This document shows, one piece after another, positions 16,414 to 25,044 of a stretch of DNA of 64,000 bases. Where the stretch lies: the NCBI GenBank assembly GCA_023663635.1, contig JAMPHD010000006.1:62001-126000 (forward strand). Reading direction: 5' to 3'. Numbering within the stretch: the stretch's first letter is position 1; the number at the start of each line of letters is the position of its first letter. The notes below the pieces were generated by a model, which searched no databases, was not told where the DNA came from, and saw nothing but the letters and a program-made list of their open reading frames with translations. The position numbers and the translations under genes were made by a program. This DNA is from Acetatifactor muris. Lineage in GTDB: Bacteria > Bacillota > Clostridia > Lachnospirales > Lachnospiraceae.

Positions 16414-17727
16414 ATGAAAAAGGTAATGGAAAACAGGAAACAACGGAATAAAAAATGGGATCGAAGAGGTATGACGCTGATTGAGGTCATCACGGCGATG
16501 GCAATCCTTGCGGTTGTAGTCGTGCCGACCCTCAGGATCTTCGCCTCAACGTCGGGGACGAACTTCCGCTCCCGTATGCGTCAGCGCGCCACCACCGTGG
16601 GCGAGAGCGTGATGGAGAGCTTTAAAGCGTATAAGATGGAGGATCTGTGCCGGCAGTTTGACCCGTCATATCCGGATACTTTTAAGGGCGTGACTGCTGA
16701 TGCGAGTACAGTGCTCTCGATGGAGGTATTGGATACGGCCGGAAATTTAATTCCCGTGTCGGATCTCTTTGATGATGACGACAGACTGGTCAAGAGAGCG
16801 CAGCAGTTCAATTTTAAGATTGAGAATGCTACATCCGAGGGACATTATTATGATGTGGAGGTCATTGCGACCGAGAGGACCGCTCCGAAGACCGTTGAGA
16901 TCCATAATGTTGACAAGACCAAGGACGCGGTGATCGAGCTGAGCGAGGACATGAACGCTTGGGCGATGTCGCAGTTGGAGCAGACGGCGAAGACGGAATT
17001 GGAAAACAATTTCGCGTCTCTGCAGCCGGGGGCCACTGATCATTCTGTCAGCGGCGTCACGATCAAGAATCTGGCAAGGACGATCGATGTGGCGGCGGGC
17101 AGCAATGTGACCGTCAGTGTTTCATATACCGGTGACATGACCGTTGCCTACAGTTACAGCAACAGCACGACGGGGGCGAGCGGTACAAACTCAAAGACTT
17201 ACACTTTGAGTTATGACTATGAGTTTACCAACGACGATGGAAGCGTCACTACGGATAAGGAAGTCTTTAATGAAGTTCTCGCTGGCGGCGGTGTGAGCCC
17301 CTTGAGACATATTTATCTGTATTATTTCCCGGCGTATCCCAGTGATTTTGACTGCGGTGAGGGCGCTTCCGATACGATCAATATCTCGGGAACTTTGGGC
17401 ACGGCGTCCGCGGACTCGATTCAGCCGCATGTGGTGATCGCCAAGCAGCGCGCCACGCTGCTGACGGATACCACGATGAATATTGTGGAGCCTCTGTACG
17501 GCGCGACGGTGACGGGACCTGCGGTTCCCCTCTGGACAAATCTGAGTACTAATTTTGTGGCGACGGCTCCGGGAGCTGTCTCCAGTATATCGGGTTTCTC
17601 GGAGGTCAAGACCATTGAGGAGGGAATCGTGGAGGATGTGGCGCTCCTGTATGACTTGGAGGTCCATGTGTACGAGGCGGGCACCACGAATGAGGTGGCT
17701 ACCTATATCGGAACCAAAAACGAGTGA
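16414..17727 (+). CDS. Large minor pilin (pseudopilin) with long C-terminal domain
   Basis: About 437 residues. A positively charged 19-residue leader ends in RRG; cleavage before Met20 gives MTLIEVITAMAILAVVVVP, a normal prepilin helix with Glu5. The remaining ~380 residues are Ser/Thr-rich and beta-prone, far larger than a typical pilin head, so this may be a surface-exposed or tip-located adhesive subunit. I choose the ATG at 16414, with GGGAGAG upstream, rather than a TTG at 16402 that overlaps that ribosome-binding site. It is co-directional with four other pilin genes. Confidence 0.8.
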   Translation: MKKVMENRKQRNKKWDRRGMTLIEVITAMAILAVVVVPTLRIFASTSGTNFRSRMRQRATTVGESVMESFKAYKMEDLCRQFDPSYPDTFKGVTADASTVLSMEVLDTAGNLIPVSDLFDDDDRLVKRAQQFNFKIENATSEGHYYDVEVIATERTAPKTVEIHNVDKTKDAVIELSEDMNAWAMSQLEQTAKTELENNFASLQPGATDHSVSGVTIKNLARTIDVAAGSNVTVSVSYTGDMTVAYSYSNSTTGASGTNSKTYTLSYDYEFTNDDGSVTTDKEVFNEVLAGGGVSPLRHIYLYYFPAYPSDFDCGEGASDTINISGTLGTASADSIQPHVVIAKQRATLLTDTTMNIVEPLYGATVTGPAVPLWTNLSTNFVATAPGAVSSISGFSEVKTIEEGIVEDVALLYDLEVHVYEAGTTNEVATYIGTKNE

Positions 17728-17738
17728 TGAGGTGCGGT

Positions 17739-18446
17739 ATGAGTTGTAATGTGAAAATGCACAGGAAGAAATTGAACACAAGAGGTTCCGCGCTGCTGAC
17801 GGTGATCTTGGTGGTGTCCTTTTTGACCATATTGGCCACCACGCTGCTGTATATCACGGGGATGAACTTCCAGATCAAGCAGATGGACTATCAGAACAAG
17901 AAAAATTTCTACAACGGAGAGACGGCGTTGGAGGAGATGAAGGCGGAGTTTATGGAGGACGCCTCCGAGGCGGCGGTGAAGGCATATGCCGAAGTGTCCG
18001 GCCAATACGTCACCCACGGCAGTGGCCTCCGCGAACTGGAATATAACCGCGCTTTTGTGAAGGCTCTTCAGGAAGTGTGGAAGGACAAGGGCCTGACGGA
18101 TACTTCCGGTTGGCTGTCGGGTAGCGGTGACAACTGGACGGGTTATCTGGGCGGATATTACACGGACCATACGCATGTACGACTAAATATGGCAGATGTG
18201 GATGTCGATACCAATCATATCATAACGGACGGGGAACTTTTGGAGATTGACGCGGACGGCGGAGTGATCCGAATTAAGAATCTGAAAGTGATCTATACCA
18301 ATGATAATAATCTGACCACGATCATCACCACGGATCTGGAGGTAAACGCGCCGAAGATCGGCTTAAACGCCACGGACACGGCACCGACGGAGGGGGTTGC
18401 GGACGCGTCCAAATGTGTTAAATATGCAAATTGGAAGAAAGAGTGA
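17739..18446 (+). CDS. PilX/GspK-like minor pilin lacking Glu5
   Basis: About 235 residues. The leader ends in NTRG and the putative mature protein starts SALLTVILVVSFLTILA, so position 5 is Thr rather than Glu. PilX-type and GspK-type tip pseudopilins often deviate here. The FYNGETALEEMKAEF element after the helix resembles the FYxAEsGle element of PilX proteins. The ATG at 17739 follows GAGGTG; an ATG at 17724 overlapping the previous stop is also possible. It likely forms part of the tip complex that primes pilus assembly. Confidence 0.75.
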   Translation: MSCNVKMHRKKLNTRGSALLTVILVVSFLTILATTLLYITGMNFQIKQMDYQNKKNFYNGETALEEMKAEFMEDASEAAVKAYAEVSGQYVTHGSGLRELEYNRAFVKALQEVWKDKGLTDTSGWLSGSGDNWTGYLGGYYTDHTHVRLNMADVDVDTNHIITDGELLEIDADGGVIRIKNLKVIYTNDNNLTTIITTDLEVNAPKIGLNATDTAPTEGVADASKCVKYANWKKE

Positions 18447-18458
18447 GCGGGTGATGCT

Positions 18459-18965
18459 ATGAAACTTGACAGAAAGGGACTTTCTCTGGTAGAATTATTG
18501 GTAGTGATTGCCATTATGGCTGTTGTGGGAGCAGTGGGCATAATGAGTATCAATGCCATGACCGGCCGGCCGGCGCAGCAATGCGCCCAGAAGATCGTAT
18601 ATTCTCTGGAGCGCCACAGGGCCTCCGCCATGGGAAAAGAGGGTGCAAGTTATGTCCTTAAAGTTGTCTCGGGCACGGGCAAGATCGCCTGTGAGGAGTC
18701 TTTTACATCAAAAGGCGCCACTACGACAACCGTGTCAGAGCTCGGTGCCTCCGGAATCACGATCACTTATGAGTTGAATGACGGTACGGTGAAGACCTTG
18801 GATGATACGAATTCACTGACTCTGGCATTCGACCGCAGCAGCGGAGCGTTCAAACCTCAGACTCCCGGCGGCAGCGATTACTGCACGAAGATCACGGTCA
18901 AGAGAGGCGGAAGGGATTTTGTCATTACTTTGGTACCATTAACGGGTAAGGTGTACATAGATTAA
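18459..18965 (+). CDS. GspH/FimT-like minor pilin
   Basis: The 168-residue prepilin has the leader MKLDRKG, cleaved before Leu8, then LSLVELLVVIAIMAVVGAVG with Glu5 present. The C-terminal domain has the strand-rich layout of GspH/FimT pseudopilins. It starts 12 bp after the previous stop and ends 12 bp before the next gene, so it is translated as part of the pilin run. The start codon follows GAGCGGGTGATGCT, a moderate ribosome-binding site. Confidence 0.85.
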   Translation: MKLDRKGLSLVELLVVIAIMAVVGAVGIMSINAMTGRPAQQCAQKIVYSLERHRASAMGKEGASYVLKVVSGTGKIACEESFTSKGATTTTVSELGASGITITYELNDGTVKTLDDTNSLTLAFDRSSGAFKPQTPGGSDYCTKITVKRGGRDFVITLVPLTGKVYID

Positions 18966-18977
18966 GGGAGGAAGATT

Positions 18978-21086
18978 ATGTTTATGCGAAAGTTGCGAAA
19001 GGACAGGCGAGGGCTTTCACTGATCGAGTTGGTCTGTGGCTTGGCGATCTTGAGTATCATTACCACGACCGTCGGCGGCGCCATGGTGGTGGCGACCAAT
19101 TCCTATCAGCGGGGAACCACGGAGACCGCACTGCAGCAGGAGGCGCAGTTTACGGTCAACACCATCGAGTCACTGTTGATCGATGCCACGGACAAGGTGG
19201 AGTTTACTGGCAATGACCTGACGATCACCAACACGGATTATACATATGTGATCAACTATGATCCTGCCGCCAAGACGTTGACCTATACCCAATATGACAC
19301 GAATGATCCAAGCAATGTACTGGCGAGCAACGAACTTCTCGCGGAGCATGTGGGAGGTTTCATTGCGGACACTTCCGATTTTGATGATTCCAGAAATGTG
19401 GGCATCACTTTGAATATGCTGACGGACAGTGGCAGCACTCTGAATCTGGCCTATAATATCACATCCCGGAACAATCCGGATGCCGGCATCGTGCCGGATC
19501 CCACCGCGTCCATTCTCTGCAGTGTGCAGGTGATCCTGGAGCCGAATCAGACTTATGTATTGCCTGTATCGGTAGTGTGCTCCGGAGGCGCGTCAACGTC
19601 TTACACGGCTGTGATGGAACAGGATGACGGACATAATCCGGGGGTTGCCGTAAGCGTAGTGTCGGGCGGCGTGAGTCTCACGGTGGCAGATACGGAGACC
19701 GGCGGAGCCGATGGCGCGCTGCGTCTGCGGATATCAACCAATGCCGTGGGAGCGAGCGGTGCTCCTCTGGCCACGAAATGGGTCAATGTATATATCAGAC
19801 GCGCCAATTCCATCGCAACGTCTCTTTATAACCTTAAGAGCGGTTCGGCGTGTGCGGCGGGCGCTGTCTATGAGGTGAAGGCGGATCCCGTGGGAACGCA
19901 TTTTGCCAAGGTGGATGCTGAATATGATGAGGCGCCTTATGCATGGAAAGATCCGAGTACGATCAAGTGGACCGTTGCGACGGACTCCACGAGTTACTTT
20001 GAGATCATTGACGGCACTGAGAATTCCAACACGGTGAGAGTCAGACTGAAACAGGATATTCCGGCGGGAGTCACTGCCAAGTTGGTCGCTACCTCGAAAC
20101 ACGCGAACGGCACGGTGGATGGAGTGGCGTGGAATAAGACAGGCTTGATGTACTCCAATCTGTATGTGATCGTGCCTTTGGCAGGAGCCGGCGGCGGGCC
20201 TCATTTGAATGACATCATCCGACGCGGTACAGAGACCACGATGACCTACAACGCGGTTCCCTCAGACCTTGTGGCGGCAGAGCAGAATATAGTCGCCAAT
20301 CCGGGCGCGGCATACAATGGAGGATTCCAGGGTCGTATACTGTATCGGTTTGTTTCAGCGGATGGAACGCATGTGTCTTCCGGTTATCCCGGTTGGATCG
20401 TTTTGACTGAGGGCGGTCTCACCGCACCCGATCTGAAATTTAACTGCGCGGATCTGACGAACACTTACTTTATGAAAGAGTATACCTTGGAGCTCTGCTA
20501 TAGTTTCAAATATAATACGATGAACAATCAGCCGGGATATTATCCCGCGGGATCGGAGAACCCGAGCACCTTTGTTCCGGCTCCCAAGTATGTGACAACG
20601 GTTCCCGTTATGCCGTTCTCGATCAAGTTTGAGAAATACTATAACAGCGCGAACAATGAGACGAGAGTGGATCTTCCTCTGACCGGCGACAGCGATGGCA
20701 TCGGAACCCAGAGCAATCCGCTGAAACTCAAGAAGGGCGGCGAAATCACTTTCTGGTACAACAATGTGACAGGCGCGTCCAACCAGCGTCCCGAGACCGT
20801 GTCCGCGTGGACGGGGGCTAAGGTGCGGAAGTGGAATGGCATTGATTGGGCAACATCGAATGTGGTCAATGCAGAGTTGGGTATCGGCGACCGAAACGGC
20901 GATCAGATGTCCGGCACGTTCCGCCTGAATACCGTGAACGGAGGCTTGGGCAGCGCCGGAACCGGTCTCTATAGACTGGAGATGGGCGATGTGCGGAATA
21001 ACGGCTTACATATCACGGAGACCTATGTTGAGGAGGCAGCTCCCGGAGCGGGCGGCAGAGGATACATATACTTTGAACTGTATTGA
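18978..21086 (+). CDS. Giant PilW-like minor pilin (702 aa)
   Basis: The prepilin leader ends in DRRG (Gly12); the mature N-terminus is LSLIELVCGLAILSIITTTVGG with Glu5. The first ~190 residues look like a PilW/GspJ minor pilin. About 500 further residues are beta-rich, with repeated Gly/Thr/Asn/Ser-rich strands, ending in GRGYIYFELY. Ordinary PilW proteins are about 200-350 aa, so this is likely a pilus-tip protein carrying an adhesin-like module; that role is inferred. GGGAGG lies 6 bases before the ATG. It is the last gene of the operon and is followed by a strong terminator. Confidence 0.8.
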   Translation: MFMRKLRKDRRGLSLIELVCGLAILSIITTTVGGAMVVATNSYQRGTTETALQQEAQFTVNTIESLLIDATDKVEFTGNDLTITNTDYTYVINYDPAAKTLTYTQYDTNDPSNVLASNELLAEHVGGFIADTSDFDDSRNVGITLNMLTDSGSTLNLAYNITSRNNPDAGIVPDPTASILCSVQVILEPNQTYVLPVSVVCSGGASTSYTAVMEQDDGHNPGVAVSVVSGGVSLTVADTETGGADGALRLRISTNAVGASGAPLATKWVNVYIRRANSIATSLYNLKSGSACAAGAVYEVKADPVGTHFAKVDAEYDEAPYAWKDPSTIKWTVATDSTSYFEIIDGTENSNTVRVRLKQDIPAGVTAKLVATSKHANGTVDGVAWNKTGLMYSNLYVIVPLAGAGGGPHLNDIIRRGTETTMTYNAVPSDLVAAEQNIVANPGAAYNGGFQGRILYRFVSADGTHVSSGYPGWIVLTEGGLTAPDLKFNCADLTNTYFMKEYTLELCYSFKYNTMNNQPGYYPAGSENPSTFVPAPKYVTTVPVMPFSIKFEKYYNSANNETRVDLPLTGDSDGIGTQSNPLKLKKGGEITFWYNNVTGASNQRPETVSAWTGAKVRKWNGIDWATSNVVNAELGIGDRNGDQMSGTFRLNTVNGGLGSAGTGLYRLEMGDVRNNGLHITETYVEEAAPGAGGRGYIYFELY

Positions 21087-21137
21087 TCCGTGAGTATGGG
21101 AGATGTATAAGGTAAAAGCATAAAGGTATGAGATAAC

Positions 21138-21173
21138 CGGGCAGTCCGCAGAGCGGGCTGCCCGTTGTTTTTG
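21138..21173 (+). terminator. Terminator of the type IV pilus operon
   Basis: A 12-bp GC-rich stem (21138-21149 with 21153-21164, one G-T pair), 3-nt loop, then GTTGTTTTT. It separates the pilus unit from topA. Confidence 0.9.
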
Positions 21174-21200
21174 AACTTTTCCTAAAATTTACAAAAAACC

Positions 21201-21229
21201 TTGCGCCCCATAAAAATTTGGTGTATAGT
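21201..21229 (+). promoter_or_regulatory. Sigma-A promoter of topA
   Basis: TTGCGC (21201-21206), 17-bp spacer, TATAGT (21224-21229); the start codon is 36 bp further on. Confidence 0.55.
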
Positions 21230-21265
21230 GTTTCACGATTGAGTCTATTCAATGGGGGAAGAGAC

Positions 21266-23344
21266 ATGGCAAAATATTTAGTGATCGTGGAGTCACCGGC
21301 CAAGGTGAAGACAATTAAGAAATTTTTGGGATCCAATTATGAAGTTGCCGCCAGCAACGGACATGTGCGGGATATGCCCAAGAGTCAGCTCGGAATTGAC
21401 GTGGAACATGATTACGAGCCCAAATATATTACGATCCGCGGAAAAGGTGATATTTTGGCTGCGCTGCGCAAGGAAGTCAAAAAGGCGGAAAAGATCTATC
21501 TCGCGACGGACCCTGACCGGGAGGGGGAGGCGATCTCCTGGCATCTGTACCATGCGTTGAAACTGGAAGACAAGAAAGTGTATCGCATCACCTTTAATGA
21601 GATCACCAAAAACGCGGTGAAGGAATCCCTGAAAAACGCCAGGGAGATCAATATGAATCTGGTGGATGCCCAACAGGCGCGCCGTGTGTTGGACCGCATG
21701 GTGGGTTATCGCATCTCGCCGCTTTTGTGGGCCAAGATCAAGAGAGGTTTGAGCGCGGGGCGGGTACAGTCCGTGGCATTGCGCATTATCTGCGACCGGG
21801 AGGAGGAGATCAATGCCTTTATCCCGGAAGAATACTGGTCTTTGAATGTCTTGCTGAAGGTCAAGGGGGAGAAGAATCCCATCACGGCCAAGTATTATGG
21901 CGACGGGAAGAAGAGAACGATCCGCAACAGGGCGGAGGCGGATGCCATCATGGCATCCTTAAAAGGCGCGGACTATCATGTGGCGGAGGTGAAGACGGGG
22001 GAACGCGTCAAGAAGGCGCCGCTGCCCTTTACCACTTCCACGCTGCAGCAGGAGGCCGGCAAGGTGCTGAATTTTTCCACGCAGAAGACCATGCGCCTTG
22101 CCCAACAGCTCTATGAGGGCGTGGACATCAAGGGCGAGGGCACCGTGGGTCTCATCACTTATCTGCGAACGGATTCCACCCGTGTGTCGGAGGAGGCCGA
22201 GCGGATGGCGCGCGAATTTATCGGAAAGCAGTATGGGGATGCCTATCAGGCGCAGACTGTCGCCGCGGGCAAAAAGGGACAAAAGATCCAGGATGCCCAT
22301 GAGGCGATCCGGCCCACCGACCCGGCCAGAATACCGGCCGCGATCAAGGATGAGCTGCCCAGGGATCTGTTCCGGCTCTATCAGCTGATCTGGAAACGTT
22401 TTGTGGCGGCCCGCATGAGCGCGGCAAAATATGAGACCACCTCCGTGAAGATCCGGGCGGGGGAGCATATCTTCACCCTCGCGGCCTCCAAACTTGTATT
22501 TGACGGTTTCATGAGCGTCTATGTGCAGGAGGAAGACGGGGAGAAAGAGAATACGTTAAAGAGTCTGCTCACGGAGGAGAGTGAGCTGCAGTTTGTGGAA
22601 TTTGACGCGGGACAACATTTTACACAGCCGCCGGCTCATTACACGGAGGCGACATTGGTCCGCGCGTTGGAGGAGTTGGGGATCGGACGTCCCAGCACTT
22701 ACGCGCCCACCATCACCACCATCCTGGCCAGAAGGTATGTGGCCAAGGAGAATAAGAATCTCTATGTGACGGAACTGGGAGAAGTGGTGAACAACATGAT
22801 GAAAGAGGCGTTCCCCACCATTGTGGATGTGAACTTTACCGCCAATATGGAGGCGCTTTTGGACAGTGTGGAGGAGGGCGAGGTCAAGTGGAAGACCATT
22901 GTGGCCAATTTCTATCCGGATCTGGACGAGGCGGTGAAACTGGCGGAGAAGGAACTTCCGGAGGTCAGCATCGCCGATGAGGTGACGGAGGAAGTCTGCG
23001 AGAACTGCGGGCGGAACATGGTGATCAAATACGGGCCGCACGGGCGGTTCCTGGCATGTCCCGGGTTTCCGGAATGCCGCAACACCAAGCCGTATTTTGA
23101 GAAGATCGGCGTGGAATGCCCCAAGTGCGGCAGGGATATCGTGCTGAAAAAGACTCGCAAGGGCAGGAGATACTTCGGCTGTATCGGCAATCCGGAATGT
23201 GATTTCATGGTCTGGGATAAGCCGGCGAAGGAGAGATGTCCCAAGTGCGGCGGTCTGATGTTGGAGAAAGGCAATAAGTTTGTCTGCATGGACACCGATT
23301 GCGGTTTTATTCAGAATAAATCAAAGGAATCTGCGCGGGTTTGA
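21266..23344 (+). CDS. topA: DNA topoisomerase I
   Basis: The 692-residue type IA topoisomerase relaxes negative supercoils by cutting one strand. The TOPRIM domain is at the N-terminus (VIVESPAKVKTI, and DPDREGE starting at Asp82). The catalytic Tyr299 is in GLITYLRTDS. Three C-terminal four-cysteine zinc ribbons follow (CENCG/CPGFPEC, CPKCG/CIGNPEC, CPKCG/CMDTDC). The ATG at 21266 has GGGGGAAG upstream; an in-frame GTG at 21218 lies inside the promoter spacer and is rejected. Directly upstream of codY, as in the ancestral Firmicutes order but without the genes that lie between them in Bacillus. Confidence 0.97.
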   Translation: MAKYLVIVESPAKVKTIKKFLGSNYEVAASNGHVRDMPKSQLGIDVEHDYEPKYITIRGKGDILAALRKEVKKAEKIYLATDPDREGEAISWHLYHALKLEDKKVYRITFNEITKNAVKESLKNAREINMNLVDAQQARRVLDRMVGYRISPLLWAKIKRGLSAGRVQSVALRIICDREEEINAFIPEEYWSLNVLLKVKGEKNPITAKYYGDGKKRTIRNRAEADAIMASLKGADYHVAEVKTGERVKKAPLPFTTSTLQQEAGKVLNFSTQKTMRLAQQLYEGVDIKGEGTVGLITYLRTDSTRVSEEAERMAREFIGKQYGDAYQAQTVAAGKKGQKIQDAHEAIRPTDPARIPAAIKDELPRDLFRLYQLIWKRFVAARMSAAKYETTSVKIRAGEHIFTLAASKLVFDGFMSVYVQEEDGEKENTLKSLLTEESELQFVEFDAGQHFTQPPAHYTEATLVRALEELGIGRPSTYAPTITTILARRYVAKENKNLYVTELGEVVNNMMKEAFPTIVDVNFTANMEALLDSVEEGEVKWKTIVANFYPDLDEAVKLAEKELPEVSIADEVTEEVCENCGRNMVIKYGPHGRFLACPGFPECRNTKPYFEKIGVECPKCGRDIVLKKTRKGRRYFGCIGNPECDFMVWDKPAKERCPKCGGLMLEKGNKFVCMDTDCGFIQNKSKESARV

Positions 23345-23355
23345 TCATTCGCCGA

Positions 23356-23370
23356 AATTGTCAAAAAAGT
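23356..23370 (+). promoter_or_regulatory. Possible CodY box upstream of codY
   Basis: AATTGTCAAAAAAGT matches the CodY consensus AATTTTCWGAAAATT with three mismatches and lies 30 bp upstream of the codY -35 box. AT-rich intergenic DNA yields such matches by chance, so this is only a hint at autoregulation. Confidence 0.3.
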
Positions 23371-23400
23371 CAAAAAATTATTGTAATTGACCATTTTACA

Positions 23401-23429
23401 TTGTCATTTGTCTTCATTTGTGCTAAAAT
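23401..23429 (+). promoter_or_regulatory. Sigma-A promoter of codY
   Basis: TTGTCA (23401-23406), 17-bp spacer, TAAAAT (23424-23429), about 73 bp before the codY start. Confidence 0.65.
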
Positions 23430-23502
23430 AACACTGTATCGGTCAGAAATGGCGATATGAACCGGGCGGATACATGCGGCGGATGATGGCGGAGGATACT
23501 TT

Positions 23503-24291
23503 ATGAGCAGCGTACAATTGTTGGATAAGACGAGGAAGATAGGGAAGTTATTGCACAACAATAATTCCGGGAAGGTCGTTTTCAACGATATCTGTCGTGT
23601 GATGCGCGAGATCTTAAACTCCAATATCCTTGTGATCAGCCGCAAGGGGAAGGTCTTGGGCGTGGGCAAGGCGGAGGGCGTGGAGACCATCGCCGAGCTC
23701 ATTGATGAGAGCGTGGGCGGTTTTATCGATCCCATGCTGAACGAGAGACTGTTGGGCGTGCTGTCCACCAAGGAGAATGTGAATCTGGAGACCTTGGGCT
23801 TTGAGAGCGACGACATCCGCAAGTTTCAGGCGACGATCGCGCCCATCGAGATCGCGGGGGAGCGTCTGGGAACCCTGTTCCTCTACAAATGCAATGAGCA
23901 GTATGATATTGACGACATCATCCTCTGTGAGTACGGCACCACGGTGGTGGGGCTTGAGATGCTCAGGGCGGTGACGGAGGAGAGCGCGGAGGAGAGCCGC
24001 AAGATCGCGGTGGTTAAATCGGCCATCAGCACACTTTCCTTCTCCGAGATGGAGGCGATCATACATATTTTTGACGAGCTGAACGGCATGGAGGGAGTTC
24101 TGGTGGCGAGCAAGATCGCGGACCGCGTGGGGATCACCCGTTCCGTCATCGTCAATGCTCTGCGCAAGTTTGAGAGCGCCGGGGTGATCGAATCCCGTTC
24201 CTCGGGGATGAAGGGCACTTATATCAAGGTGTTGAACGATGTGGTCTTTGATGAGATCGAGGAGTTGAAACGCAAGAATCAGCGCACATGA
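23503..24291 (+). CDS. codY: GTP/branched-chain amino acid-sensing global repressor CodY
   Basis: The 262-residue protein is full length. The N-terminal GAF domain (about 1-155) starts with LLDKTRKIGKLLH and carries the ligand pocket for branched-chain amino acids. The C-terminal winged HTH has ASKIADRVGITRSVIVNALRK with recognition helix around 215-230, followed by the conserved GMKGTYIKVLND wing. CodY represses amino-acid uptake and motility genes in rich medium in Bacillus. Its place immediately upstream of flgB is conserved in Firmicutes. A GGAGG ribosome-binding site precedes the ATG. Confidence 0.97.
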   Translation: MSSVQLLDKTRKIGKLLHNNNSGKVVFNDICRVMREILNSNILVISRKGKVLGVGKAEGVETIAELIDESVGGFIDPMLNERLLGVLSTKENVNLETLGFESDDIRKFQATIAPIEIAGERLGTLFLYKCNEQYDIDDIILCEYGTTVVGLEMLRAVTEESAEESRKIAVVKSAISTLSFSEMEAIIHIFDELNGMEGVLVASKIADRVGITRSVIVNALRKFESAGVIESRSSGMKGTYIKVLNDVVFDEIEELKRKNQRT

Positions 24292-24308
24292 GCCGCGGAC
24301 ACGGCGAT

Positions 24309-24359
24309 CGGTACGGCGGTCACGCGAGCGGCGCTGCGGTCACGGGAGCGGTACGGCGG
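24309..24359. repeat. GC-rich degenerate repeats between codY and flgB
   Basis: GCGGTCACGCGAGCGG (24316-24331) recurs as GCGGTCACGGGAGCGG (24336-24351), and CGGTACGGCGG occurs at 24309-24319 and 24349-24359. The 305-bp gap between codY and flgB (24292-24596) holds this repeat cluster, then the terminator at 24425, then an AT-rich promoter region. No gene is seen in it. Confidence 0.6.
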
Positions 24360-24424
24360 CCGCGACGGCGACATAACGGATAAACTGCATAACAAACGGA
24401 TTGACGCGGCTTTGCCGCTTTGGT

Positions 24425-24460
24425 AAAAGGATTTATTGCATGTTCGATAAATCCTTTTTA
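24425..24460 (+). terminator. Terminator after codY
   Basis: AAAAGGATTTAT (24425-24436) pairs with ATAAATCCTTTT (24447-24458), 10-nt loop, followed by TATTTT. The stem is AT-rich but 12 bp long. Confidence 0.75.
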
Positions 24461-24517
24461 TTTTGGCCGGAAAGTTTTGGAGATATACACAGTATTTGTT
24501 AAAAAGTAAAAAAGATA

Positions 24518-24545
24518 TTGTCTTTTTACGAAAATAAATTATAAT
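24518..24545 (+). promoter_or_regulatory. Sigma-A promoter of the fla/che operon
   Basis: TTGTCT (24518-24523), 16-bp spacer and a perfect TATAAT (24540-24545), 51 bp before flgB. This would drive the operon including sigD. No convincing sigma-D promoter (TAAA-N15-GCCGATAA type) was found beside it by eye. Confidence 0.65.
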
Positions 24546-24596
24546 ATATAAAGTAGGCAGGTTATACCCTGTCGGGTGTTGTGAAAGGAGTGCTAT

Positions 24597-24986
24597 ATGA
24601 TTAATACGAATGCTTTTGATTACATCAATGTATTGGACAAAGCGGCAGATGCGGCTTGGCTGCGCAATGAGGCGATCTCCAATAACATTTCCAATGTGGA
24701 TACCCCCAATTACAAGCGTCAGGACGTGGCCTTTGAGTCAGAACTCAGGAAAGCTCTGGGATACAACCGTTATCAGACCATGGACAGCAAGGTGGCTCAT
24801 GTGAAGACGAGCAGACTGCGGCCGCAGCTCTACACGGACTATGGCGAGTATTCCTATCGTCTGGACGGCAACAATGTGGATATCGAGGCCGAGAACGTGA
24901 TGTTGGCTGAGAACCAGTTGAAATATCAGGGACTGATCGCGAGCATCAATCAGGAGTTTCAGAATCTTCAGACTGCCATGAAGTGA
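24597..24986 (+). CDS. flgB: Flagellar proximal rod protein FlgB
   Basis: The 129-residue protein forms part of the basal-body rod. It has the flg_bb_rod signature (RNEAISNNISNVDTPNYKRQ) near residues 22-42 and a C-terminal helix ending LKYQGLIASINQEFQNLQTAMK-like, as in FlgB. It lacks a cleaved signal peptide because it is exported by the flagellar type III apparatus. AAAGGAG precedes the ATG. First gene of the fla/che operon. Confidence 0.95.
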   Translation: MINTNAFDYINVLDKAADAAWLRNEAISNNISNVDTPNYKRQDVAFESELRKALGYNRYQTMDSKVAHVKTSRLRPQLYTDYGEYSYRLDGNNVDIEAENVMLAENQLKYQGLIASINQEFQNLQTAMK

Positions 24987-25044
24987 TCGCGGCGCATATA
25001 GGATGAATAATATAGGATGAACGCAGGAACAGGAGGAGAAGAAT

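Noticed and set aside
9536..21086. Reading the pilus locus as a type II secretion or competence (ComG) system
   Set aside because: PilM/PilN/PilO-type proteins and a separate major pilin point to a type IV pilus; ComG operons lack PilM and have small pseudopilins, and no secretin exists here.
24526..24540. CodY box over the fla/che promoter
   Set aside because: The best alignment to the consensus has about five mismatches, no better than chance in AT-rich DNA.
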